A stretch of 6,367 nt of DNA, from positions 1 through 6,367 of the forward strand of contig JAKSPA010000107.1 in the NCBI GenBank assembly GCA_024405235.1, given 5' to 3'. Below the pieces are notes generated by a model. It was not told where the DNA came from, made no database searches, and worked only from the letters and a program-made list of their open reading frames with translations. Positions 1 through 4,813 of the stretch are shown piece by piece; position 1 is the first letter of the stretch, and each line of letters starts with the position of its first letter. This stretch comes from Lentisphaeria bacterium. Lineage in GTDB: Bacteria > Verrucomicrobiota > Lentisphaeria > Oligosphaerales > Oligosphaeraceae. A program made the position numbers and the translations under genes.

Positions 1-2
1 AT

Positions 3-467
3 CTCCTTTCGCTCCGAAACAACACCGACGGCGCGAAAGAAGCCTTCGAAACAGCCCGCGAAAAGGCAAACAAGACGCTTCTGGCATACGCGGCGGAAGG
101 ACGCCTTGCGGAACTTGTCTATGCGTCTGGAGATTTCGAGACCGCACAGAAATACGCCAATGAACTCATTCGAGAAAACGGCGGCGGAGATAGAATCCTT
201 CTGGCAAGAGCAAGACTCATCCTCGCAAGATGCTACCATCGAGCAGGAAATGATCAGAAAGCCATTTGGGAATATCAACAGATCCGACTGGAATACGAAG
301 CATCGCGCGAGAAGGCCACCGATCAGGTAGCTTCGCCGAATGTTTATGTCGCCGCCGTATCCGAACTGCTCGACATCCTCAAAAACACTGGCATGCGCGG
401 AGATGCGACTATCGTTCGCGACAAATACAACGCCATTCCAGGCCTGCCACCGCTTCCCTCTAAATAA
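3..467 (+). CDS. TPR-like repeat protein, 3' end only (5' truncated by window edge)
   Basis: An open frame enters from the left edge (first complete codon at 3) and ends at TAA 465-467, giving 154 visible residues. The product is helical and Ala/Glu/Lys-rich. Two TPR-like helix pairs can be seen: visible residues about 35-57 (AELVYASGDFETAQKYANEL) and about 68-94 (LARCYHRAGNDQKAIWEYQQ). Both have the small-residue, G-D/N and aromatic spacing of TPR units. The tail is Pro-rich (AIPGLPPLPSK). TPR proteins act as protein-protein scaffolds. Only 8 nt separate this stop from the next start, so the gene is probably co-transcribed with the SurA-like isomerase, which would suit a BamD-like or other envelope-assembly role, but that is inference from context. 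The N-terminus, and so any signal peptide, is outside the window. The frame is certain; the family name is moderate. Confidence 0.8.
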   Translation, partial: LLSLRNNTDGAKEAFETAREKANKTLLAYAAEGRLAELVYASGDFETAQKYANELIRENGGGDRILLARARLILARCYHRAGNDQKAIWEYQQIRLEYEASREKATDQVASPNVYVAAVSELLDILKNTGMRGDATIVRDKYNAIPGLPPLPSK

Positions 468-475
468 ACGATTCC

Positions 476-1408
476 ATGAAAAAAACAATCCTCCTTCTTA
501 ATGCAATACTGCTCGCGGCACTCTCCGCAGTTGAAATCAGCGACGCAGTTCTCGCAAGAGTTTCGGACAAAGTCATCACCGCCTTCGATGTCCGCGTCGC
601 GTCTCAACAGCAGGAATCAACGCTCCCACACACGCTGACGCAGGAACAGCGGATGCTTGAAATCGCCAAAATCCGCGAAGCGCAGCTTGACGAACTGATT
701 ACGAACGAATTGGTGTGGCTCGACTTTCTGGAAATGAAGGCAAAAGTCCCGCAGCATATCGTGCAGGAACGCATCGACCGCGTCATTCGCTCCGCGGCAA
801 ATTCCAATGAAGAACGCTTTAGAGATCTCCTCCACGCCCAAAACACCACCTACCAGGAGTTCGAAGAGGATATCCGAAAGCAAATCGCAGTCGAAATGCT
901 CCTCTACGACAAGACACAACGGAACATCTTCATCACCACATCGCAGATTCAGAATTATTTCAACGAACATGTCAATGAGTTCGCAACGCCTGCGAAATAC
1001 CACATTCAGGCAATCATGCTCAAAAAGGCGGATGCAACGCAGGAGACTCTGAATGAAATCCGCACTCTGCTCTCAAACGGAGAGGATTTCGCAAGTGTCG
1101 CACGAAAATACTCTCAGGGAGCCAATGCCGCCGAAGGAGGAGATCTCGGATGGATGGACGCACTCGCGCCGTCTTTGGAAAAATGCGTTGTCGCACTGAA
1201 GCAAGGCGAAACCGCAACGGAAGGGCTTGAAATCGGCAACGGAATCTACATCGTCAAACTCCTTGAGAAACAAGGCGGCGGAAAGGCCGAACTGACCGCT
1301 GAAATCAAAAAGCAAATCAAAAAGACTTTGGAAGACGCCGAATCCCAAAAAAGAAGAGAGGAATATATCAAATCGCTTTACATGAAATATCCTGTGCGAA
1401 AGTATTGA
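476..1408 (+). CDS. Exported parvulin-type peptidyl-prolyl cis-trans isomerase (SurA/PrsA-like)
   Basis: This 310-residue protein is a probable periplasmic folding catalyst/chaperone. Residues 1-18 form a signal peptide (KK followed by a Leu/Ala core, ending near LSA). Residues about 22-40 (DAVLARVSDKVITAFDV) match the SurA N-terminal pattern in which a short strand leads into a helix. Residues about 45-165 form the helical chaperone domain. Residues about 173-265 form a rotamase domain, from YHIQAIMLKK at 175, through GEDFASVARKYSQG (202-215) and GGDLGWM (221-227), to a hydrophobic closing strand (GIYIVKLLEK). These blocks are diagnostic for the PpiC/rotamase fold. SurA of E. coli has two such domains; only one is seen here. 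A Lys/Glu-rich helix forms the C-terminus. The ATG at 476 is chosen because it begins the signal peptide; no Shine-Dalgarno precedes it. The gene lies 8 nt after the TPR gene, pointing to an operon. I leave the symbol empty because surA and prsA cannot be separated from sequence alone. Confidence 0.92.
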   Translation: MKKTILLLNAILLAALSAVEISDAVLARVSDKVITAFDVRVASQQQESTLPHTLTQEQRMLEIAKIREAQLDELITNELVWLDFLEMKAKVPQHIVQERIDRVIRSAANSNEERFRDLLHAQNTTYQEFEEDIRKQIAVEMLLYDKTQRNIFITTSQIQNYFNEHVNEFATPAKYHIQAIMLKKADATQETLNEIRTLLSNGEDFASVARKYSQGANAAEGGDLGWMDALAPSLEKCVVALKQGETATEGLEIGNGIYIVKLLEKQGGGKAELTAEIKKQIKKTLEDAESQKRREEYIKSLYMKYPVRKY

Positions 1409-1417
1409 ACAATTGAC

Positions 1418-1477
1418 GCCGAAAGGCCCCAAAAAGCAAAAAGGCTCCAGAAATGGCCAATTTAGGGCCTTCTCGGC
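1418..1477 (+). terminator. Imperfect 12-bp stem after the isomerase gene (possible transcript end or 3' stabiliser)
   Basis: The left arm 1418-1429 (GCCGAAAGGCCC) pairs with the right arm 1465-1477 (GGGCCTTCTCGGC) with a single bulged C at 1472. The loop is 35 nt and A-rich. The structure begins 9 nt after the isomerase stop codon. No U-tract follows, so this is not a standard intrinsic terminator. It could stabilise the mRNA 3' end or be part of an intergenic repeat. Confidence 0.4.
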
Positions 1478-1528
1478 CGCAAGGGATAAATATACCATAA
1501 TGGGGGGGGGCATAGCGTCAGGACCACC

Positions 1529-1550
1529 AGAATCGCTGTGGCGCGATTCT
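1529..1550 (+). repeat. Perfect 8-bp inverted repeat (hairpin)
   Basis: AGAATCGC (1529-1536) pairs perfectly with GCGATTCT (1543-1550) around the 6-nt loop TGTGGC. A weaker outer helix is possible between AGGACC (1520-1525) and GGTCTT (1564-1569), directly before the T-run ending at 1573. That arrangement could end transcription weakly, but the spacing from the strong stem to the T-run is about 15 nt, longer than usual. Confidence 0.55.
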
Positions 1551-1593
1551 AGCATTTGGAAGGGGTCTTTTTTGGCATCTGCGGGACCGATTT

Positions 1594-1613
1594 TGCGTTT
1601 GAACGAAAACGCA
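1594..1613 (+). repeat. 7-bp inverted repeat (hairpin)
   Basis: TGCGTTT (1594-1600) and AAACGCA (1607-1613) are perfect complements around a 6-nt loop. An outer helix AGCGTC (1514-1519) with GGCGCT (1623-1628, one G-U pair) could enclose this hairpin and the one at 1529-1550 in a branched fold, followed by GAGACTA and a T7 run. This is seen by eye and has not been computed. Confidence 0.45.
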
Positions 1614-1762
1614 GAGACGCCAGGCGCTGAGACTATTTTTTTAACCGTCCCTGTCATCTTGGGGAACACAGCGTTTCGTAAAAATTCACTTCCAGTTCTT
1701 TTTTGTAAAGCCGTCTAAAAAAATCCGAATTTCAACATATTTCAGCCTAATTACAAAGGTTT

Positions 1763-1793
1763 TTCATACAAATTATACGATAATACATATAAT
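1763..1793 (+). promoter_or_regulatory. Probable promoter of the prepilin-like gene
   Basis: A perfect TATAAT lies at 1788-1793 in an AT-rich stretch. Possible -35 boxes are TTCATA (1763-1768, 19-nt spacer) or CATACA (1765-1770, 17-nt spacer); both are weak. An alternative pair is TTACAA (1751-1756) and TATACG (1774-1779), 17 nt apart. Transcription would begin near 1800, giving a leader of about 50 nt. The -10 call is good; the -35 is uncertain. Confidence 0.55.
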
Positions 1794-1802
1794 ACCGTCA
1801 TT

Positions 1803-1820
1803 AACTTAACGGATTAAGTT
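1803..1820 (+). promoter_or_regulatory. 5'-leader hairpin or operator upstream of the prepilin-like gene
   Basis: AACTTAA (1803-1809) and TTAAGTT (1814-1820) form a perfect 7-bp inverted repeat around CGGA. It lies just downstream of the predicted transcription start, so in RNA it would be a stem-loop at the very 5' end, and in DNA it could be an operator. Either role is inferred from position. Confidence 0.45.
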
Positions 1821-1834
1821 TCCTCCATAACAAA

Positions 1835-1852
1835 CAAAACAATCAAAACAAT
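1835..1852 (+). repeat. Tandem 9-bp direct repeat running into the start codon
   Basis: CAAAACAAT occurs twice in direct tandem (1835-1843 and 1844-1852); the last two bases are the AT of the ATG start at 1851. There is no Shine-Dalgarno, so this unstructured A/C-rich leader is what the ribosome would meet just before the start codon. Confidence 0.7.
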
Positions 1853-2405
1853 GAAAAAATCTTTCACTCTGATTGAACTGTTGGTCGTAATCGCCATCAT
1901 CGCCATTCTCGCCTCAATGCTTCTGCCAGCACTTTCAAAGGCACGCGAGAAGGCACGCGCAATCTCCTGCGTCAACAACCTCAAACAAATCGAACTTGGC
2001 AACTTGCTTTACACCAACGACTACGACGATTATCTCCCGCCGAATGCATACGGTGTCAACGATGCAGAAGTCGATTTCTGGAATGCCTCCATCGACAATG
2101 CTCTCATCACCTATTGGTTCACGCTGAATCCCCTGATTCCAGGAGCGCCTATGACTGGTAAGGAATGGGCCTCGAAGGACCCTGCATCCACGATGGGCGG
2201 TGGCGAAGACAAAGGTTCATGGCACAAGGTTCTCAACTGCCCATCATGCCCGCCTGGAGACAGAGTCATGGGCAATATCTCCTATGTGTCGAATATCGGC
2301 GCAGGCTACTACAAGTCATACTACGCCAACACGCGCGGATGGGGCGACTGGGGCATCGAGAACTCCCGCCTTTCGGCGACTTGGCACCGTATCTCCTCCA
2401 TATAG
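1851..2405 (+). CDS. Prepilin-like protein, N-terminal 184 residues, ending at an in-frame amber codon
   Basis: The product begins with a type IV/type II pseudopilin N-terminus: KKSF, then TLIELLVVIAIIAILASM with the invariant Glu at position 5 counted from the Phe after the expected prepilin peptidase cut, then a hydrophobic helix of about 20 residues. The next residues, ALSKAREKARAISCVNNLKQ, and the later NDYDDYLPPN are typical of the large Lentisphaerae prepilin-like family. The variable globular region is rich in Gly, Trp and Tyr. The frame stops at TAG 2403-2405, after RISSI. The residue before the cut is Ser, not the usual Gly, which is common in this group. The intact gene would continue in the same frame to 2690 (279 codons before the final stop, the amber being codon 185), so this looks like the 5' part of a gene broken by one nonsense change. 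No Shine-Dalgarno is present; the ATG is fixed by the N-terminal motif. Confidence 0.85.
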   Translation: MKKSFTLIELLVVIAIIAILASMLLPALSKAREKARAISCVNNLKQIELGNLLYTNDYDDYLPPNAYGVNDAEVDFWNASIDNALITYWFTLNPLIPGAPMTGKEWASKDPASTMGGGEDKGSWHKVLNCPSCPPGDRVMGNISYVSNIGAGYYKSYYANTRGWGDWGIENSRLSATWHRISSI

Positions 2406-2690
2406 TACGTCTCTATCTTCGTCAACATTCTTGACGGCAACAGAGCGAATGTGCTTGGCACCCCTGATTTCACATCGCCTCTCTTCTTCCCGAATTCTTT
2501 CATCCGCGATGCAAACGACCGCGCAAAATTCTGCCGCCACAGCAGCATGTGCAACCTCGCACTTGCCGACGGCCACGTGGAGCCAATCAGCAACGCCAAG
2601 GCAAGTCTCGGCGGCAATACCACTGGCGGCTACTACATGGAATACTACTGGTTCCCTGGTGTGAACTGCATCGGCGGCGACCAGAGGTAG
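2406..2690 (+). pseudogene. Severed C-terminal part of the prepilin-like gene (same frame after the amber codon)
   Basis: Directly after TAG 2403-2405 the same frame stays open for 94 codons to TAG 2688-2690. It encodes the expected family C-terminus. His at codon 230 (CAC 2538-2540), nine residues, then Asp-Gly (2568-2573) make a perfect H-X9-DG motif, the signature of the prepilin-type processing-associated H-X9-DG domain. It is followed by a Gly/Tyr/Trp-rich tail. The segment has no other stop or frameshift, so decay is recent, or the amber is read through, or it is a sequencing or assembly error. The only possible restart (GTG 2451) has no ribosome site. Annotated as one gene, the locus is 1851-2690. 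Confidence 0.8.
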
Positions 2691-2705
2691 TTGCTCCAAA
2701 CGGAA

Positions 2706-2733
2706 GAAGTCGCAAGGCCTGCCTCGCGACTTC
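2706..2733 (+). terminator. Strong hairpin downstream of the prepilin-like gene
   Basis: GAAGTCGC (2706-2713) pairs perfectly with GCGACTTC (2726-2733). After one A-C mismatch, AGG/CCT continues the stem to a CCTG loop. It starts 15 nt after the stop at 2690 and ends 13 nt before the next hairpin. There is no U-tract, so alone it is more likely an mRNA 3'-end stabiliser or a backup to the true terminator. Confidence 0.6.
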
Positions 2734-2746
2734 ATGAGAATCCCTC

Positions 2747-2783
2747 AAAAAGGTGCAGTGAATATTTCCTCTGCACCTTTTTT
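2747..2783 (+). terminator. Intrinsic (Rho-independent) terminator, possibly bidirectional
   Basis: A perfect 12-bp stem, AAAAAGGTGCAG (2747-2758) with CTGCACCTTTTT (2771-2782), surrounds a 12-nt loop and ends in a T-run. The A-run on the left arm means it could also work on the opposite strand. It ends transcription of the prepilin-like gene and rules out the in-frame ATG at 2734 as the start of the next gene. Confidence 0.9.
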
Positions 2784-2810
2784 GTTATCTTTTGATCACT
2801 GCCACATTAT
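2782..2810 (+). promoter_or_regulatory. Weak candidate promoter for the 548-residue exported protein
   Basis: TTGTTA (2782-2787) and CATTAT (2805-2810) are 17 nt apart, each matching four of six consensus bases. The -35 box overlaps the T-run of the preceding terminator. If used, the leader would be only about 10 nt before ATG 2827. A promoter is needed here because a strong terminator lies just upstream. Confidence 0.3.
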
Positions 2811-2826
2811 ACACATTTACCGCAAG

Positions 2827-4473
2827 ATGAATTGCAGAGTCTGTACAGTCATTGTTTCTCTATCGTTGCTTCTGCTCGCCGACAACAACATCGTCACCAA
2901 TCTCAAAGTCACTCACTCCGCCTCAGGCAGCGCATTCACGCTGCCGCGAGACGGATGGGTTCGTCTGGAAGGCGAACTGCCAAAGGAGGTCGTTTTCCAA
3001 TCCGAGAAGAACAGTGTCAGCGTCCTTTCACACAATGACGTGGCGGTTGCATGGCTCGAAAACGGCGACTATACGATCAACACGACTGTAAAATCCGCGA
3101 AACGCATCGGAAACAACATGTTCTACCAGATGTGCGGACATTTCGACACAAACGAAATGGTCCACATTCCAACGGACAGAAAGACTTCCGGCCGCGCGGG
3201 AATGTTCCTATACAACTGGAATTTCCTTCGGGAAAACGTCCTTGACGCATTTCCAGTGCTGCTGCTGAACGCCCCAATGCATCCTGAAATCACAAAATGG
3301 AAAGCGGAAGGTCGGCGCATTATCGGAAACAGCGGCGTCTATCCCGACGCGAAGCAATGTCTCGCACACTGGGAGGAGGCTTCGGTTCCTGGCCGTGACG
3401 GCTTCACCACAGATGAATTCGTCATTCCCGCCGGCCTCAAGGATCCAAGCGATGCGGCGCTTGGCTATACGAATCCAGGCAGCGGCTTCAAGCAGGAGAT
3501 ATTCGACGCCATGAAAGAGTGGCATCAGAAACACACGGACATGACATTATGGGCATGGCTGGGCCTGCCATGGGATGCCCTTAGCGAAGATTCAAGACCG
3601 CTATTGAAGACACTTGATGAAATAAACGGCGTCTTGCTGTGGGAATCATACGCCAATACGCGCGACTGGCGCGGTGAATTTGATCTGAGATACCGCCAGA
3701 GAATAGACGGTTTCAGAAAGGCGGCAGGAGACTATTCGAGAATTGTCGTGGCGCCAGGCACCTACGAGTTTCTTGACATCAACGCCTATGTCGATTTCAA
3801 AGTGTTTCTTGAAATGCAAGTCAATCTTGTTGCAAACAATCCGTCCATGAAGAATCTCGGCGGAATAAGCCTATGGACTTCTTATTATACGGATCCAGAA
3901 ATACTGCGATGGTACACGCTGCTTGTAAATCACTATGCAGTCGAAGGAAAGACCGAAATGCTCTCGCCCAAATTCGGATTCACGATCGAAAACCGCCTGC
4001 TCAAGAACGCCGAATGGGAATCTCTCGGCTCATGGAAATGCTTCGGAAAGACATCGCTCGTCAAGGCCAATGAAGCAGGCCTGCCAGCCTCGCCATACTA
4101 CCCACACAGCACTGCGAACATGCTTCGCCTGGAAAGCTGCGAATCAGGCGCAACGCAGATTGTCAAGGGCCTTATGGCGGGCAGAATGTACAGCGTCAGC
4201 ACGCTCTTCGTCGATCCGACGCAGGACGGCGGAGAAATTCTCTACGATGCTGAAATTCTGGTGGATGGCGCAGAAGTCGTCGAATCCCGCACACGACAGT
4301 TGAACGACTTTCTGAAACCAGACAAACCGACCTTCAACCACATCAAGACCGTTTTCAAAGCGACATCGGATTCTGTGTCAATAACCGTGAAAAGAGGCGA
4401 AAAAAGCAAAGGAACGCCACCGCTTTTCGTCGATTCAATCCATTTCATGCCATATTTCAATGCGGCGCCATAG
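2827..4473 (+). CDS. Exported protein, probable glycoside-hydrolase-like with C-terminal beta-sandwich region
   Basis: This 548-residue protein starts at ATG 2827. The in-frame ATG 31 codons upstream is rejected because the added stretch would be coded by the terminator, while 2827 directly opens a signal peptide (basic CR, then VIVSLSLLLLA to about residue 18). Residues about 20-95 are beta-rich. Residues about 100-380 look like an alpha/beta barrel, with a candidate acidic motif GFTTDEF at 192-198 (D196, E197), LLWESYANTRDW from 270 (E273), and GGISLWTSYYTDPEILRWY around 346-363, where barrel strands end in Trp and acidic residues. Residues about 390-548 (beginning LLKNAEWESLGSW) look like a carbohydrate-binding-type beta-sandwich. 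I cannot assign a GH family or prove catalysis. Such exported glycan-active proteins are abundant in Lentisphaerae. The gene stands alone between terminator and intergenic region and has no Shine-Dalgarno. Confidence 0.75.
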   Translation: MNCRVCTVIVSLSLLLLADNNIVTNLKVTHSASGSAFTLPRDGWVRLEGELPKEVVFQSEKNSVSVLSHNDVAVAWLENGDYTINTTVKSAKRIGNNMFYQMCGHFDTNEMVHIPTDRKTSGRAGMFLYNWNFLRENVLDAFPVLLLNAPMHPEITKWKAEGRRIIGNSGVYPDAKQCLAHWEEASVPGRDGFTTDEFVIPAGLKDPSDAALGYTNPGSGFKQEIFDAMKEWHQKHTDMTLWAWLGLPWDALSEDSRPLLKTLDEINGVLLWESYANTRDWRGEFDLRYRQRIDGFRKAAGDYSRIVVAPGTYEFLDINAYVDFKVFLEMQVNLVANNPSMKNLGGISLWTSYYTDPEILRWYTLLVNHYAVEGKTEMLSPKFGFTIENRLLKNAEWESLGSWKCFGKTSLVKANEAGLPASPYYPHSTANMLRLESCESGATQIVKGLMAGRMYSVSTLFVDPTQDGGEILYDAEILVDGAEVVESRTRQLNDFLKPDKPTFNHIKTVFKATSDSVSITVKRGEKSKGTPPLFVDSIHFMPYFNAAP

Positions 4474-4496
4474 ATTGTGAAATGCCCCTTAGACTT

Positions 4497-4526
4497 TTGT
4501 CAAGCAACTTTTTAGCAGTTTAGCAT
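4497..4526 (+). promoter_or_regulatory. Candidate upstream promoter for the small ribosomal protein gene
   Basis: TTGTCA (4497-4502, five of six consensus bases) and TAGCAT (4521-4526, four of six) are 18 nt apart. The -10 region overlaps a tandem TTTAGCA repeat (4511-4517 and 4519-4525). It is one of two candidates upstream of ATG 4631. Confidence 0.3.
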
Positions 4527-4548
4527 CGTCAACTTTGCGCTTGTGCGT

Positions 4549-4576
4549 TTGAAAAACTCGCTAGAAGCGTTACATT
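4549..4576 (+). promoter_or_regulatory. Candidate proximal promoter for the small ribosomal protein gene
   Basis: TTGAAA (4549-4554) and TACATT (4571-4576) are 16 nt apart. Transcription would start near 4583, giving a leader of about 48 nt, similar to that of the prepilin-like gene. Confidence 0.4.
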
Positions 4577-4617
4577 ACGTATCTGCCGATTTTTCTTTTA
4601 ATAAAACAAACAACACG

Positions 4618-4623
4618 AGAGGA
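4618..4623 (+). promoter_or_regulatory. Shine-Dalgarno site of the small ribosomal protein gene
   Basis: AGAGGA lies 7 nt upstream of ATG 4631, good spacing for pairing with the 16S anti-SD. No other start in the window has a comparable site, so it fixes this start and marks the gene as efficiently translated. Confidence 0.7.
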
Positions 4624-4630
4624 CTTCAAA

Positions 4631-4720
4631 ATGGGCTCCGTTAAAAAGCAGCGCCGCAAGAAGATTGCGAAGCACAAGAGGGACAAGATCCGCAAGGCCT
4701 TGCGCCACAAGAACAAGTAG
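4631..4720 (+). CDS. AURKAIP1/COX24-domain mini ribosomal protein (mS38/bS22-like), 29 residues
   Basis: The 29-residue product starts MGSVKKQRRKKIAKHKRDKI and ends RHKNK; 15 residues are Lys or Arg and two are His. This matches the very short AURKAIP1/COX24 (DUF1713) proteins annotated across Bacteroidetes and related phyla. It also resembles mycobacterial bS22, which begins with the same MGSV, and the core of mitochondrial mS38; these bind small-subunit rRNA near the decoding region. Binding to 16S rRNA is therefore the expected role, inferred from family. The gene has a strong Shine-Dalgarno, candidate promoters 55-135 nt upstream and its own terminator just downstream, so it is an independent transcription unit. 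Genes this short are easily missed by gene finders. The homology is by recognition, not a search. Confidence 0.88.
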   Translation: MGSVKKQRRKKIAKHKRDKIRKALRHKNK

Positions 4721-4746
4721 TTCTTGCTGATGAAAATCCCCTAAAC

Positions 4747-4790
4747 AGAGAAAGCGCCATCGTTCCAACAAGACGGTGACGCTTTTTCTA
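4747..4790 (+). terminator. Intrinsic terminator of the small ribosomal protein gene
   Basis: AAAGCG (4751-4756) pairs with CGCTTT (4780-4785) and CATCG (4758-4762) with CGGTG (4774-4778, one G-U), with one C-A mismatch between the two blocks and an 11-nt loop. An A-rich left flank and the T-run TTTTTCTATTT follow the usual pattern. It lies 30 nt after the stop codon. Confidence 0.85.
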
Positions 4791-4813
4791 TTTCAGTCAC
4801 TTTATTCTTCACA

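Larger units (their letters stand above)
1409..1850 (+). other. 442-nt intergenic region, structured, no convincing gene
   Basis: There is no credible coding sequence. The longest plus-strand frame (1413-1718) would start at TTG without a ribosome site and has no recognisable domain. In order, the region holds a long imperfect inverted repeat just after the isomerase stop (1418-1477), a G9 homopolymer (1502-1510), a perfect 8-bp hairpin (1529-1550), a 7-bp hairpin (1594-1613), T-runs at 1568-1573 and about 1635-1641, then an AT-rich promoter zone and the leader of the prepilin-like gene. The density of hairpins suggests a dispersed intergenic repeat or a structured RNA; neither can be decided from one copy. 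Confidence 0.7.

Noticed and set aside
1568..1573. T-run after the 1529-1550 hairpin as a standard intrinsic terminator
   Set aside because: About 15 nt separate the stem from the T-run; only a weak outer helix would bring them together.
1073..1669. 198-codon minus-strand frame
   Set aside because: It overlaps most of the rotamase domain on the other strand and has no family-like motifs; its composition is that of a reverse-complement shadow.
1413..1718. 101-codon frame in the intergenic region
   Set aside because: It has a TTG start, no ribosome site and no recognisable domain, it contains the G9 run, and its sequence is dominated by inverted repeats.
2403..2405. TAG reassigned genome-wide or read as pyrrolysine
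   Set aside because: TAG is used as the ordinary final stop of three frames in the window (2688-2690, 4471-4473, 4718-4720), and no pyrrolysine-type family or context is present.
2734..2826. Longer start (ATG 2734) for the 548-residue exported protein, giving 579 residues
   Set aside because: The extra 31 codons are encoded by the intrinsic terminator at 2747-2783 and would bury the signal peptide; ATG 2827 directly opens it.
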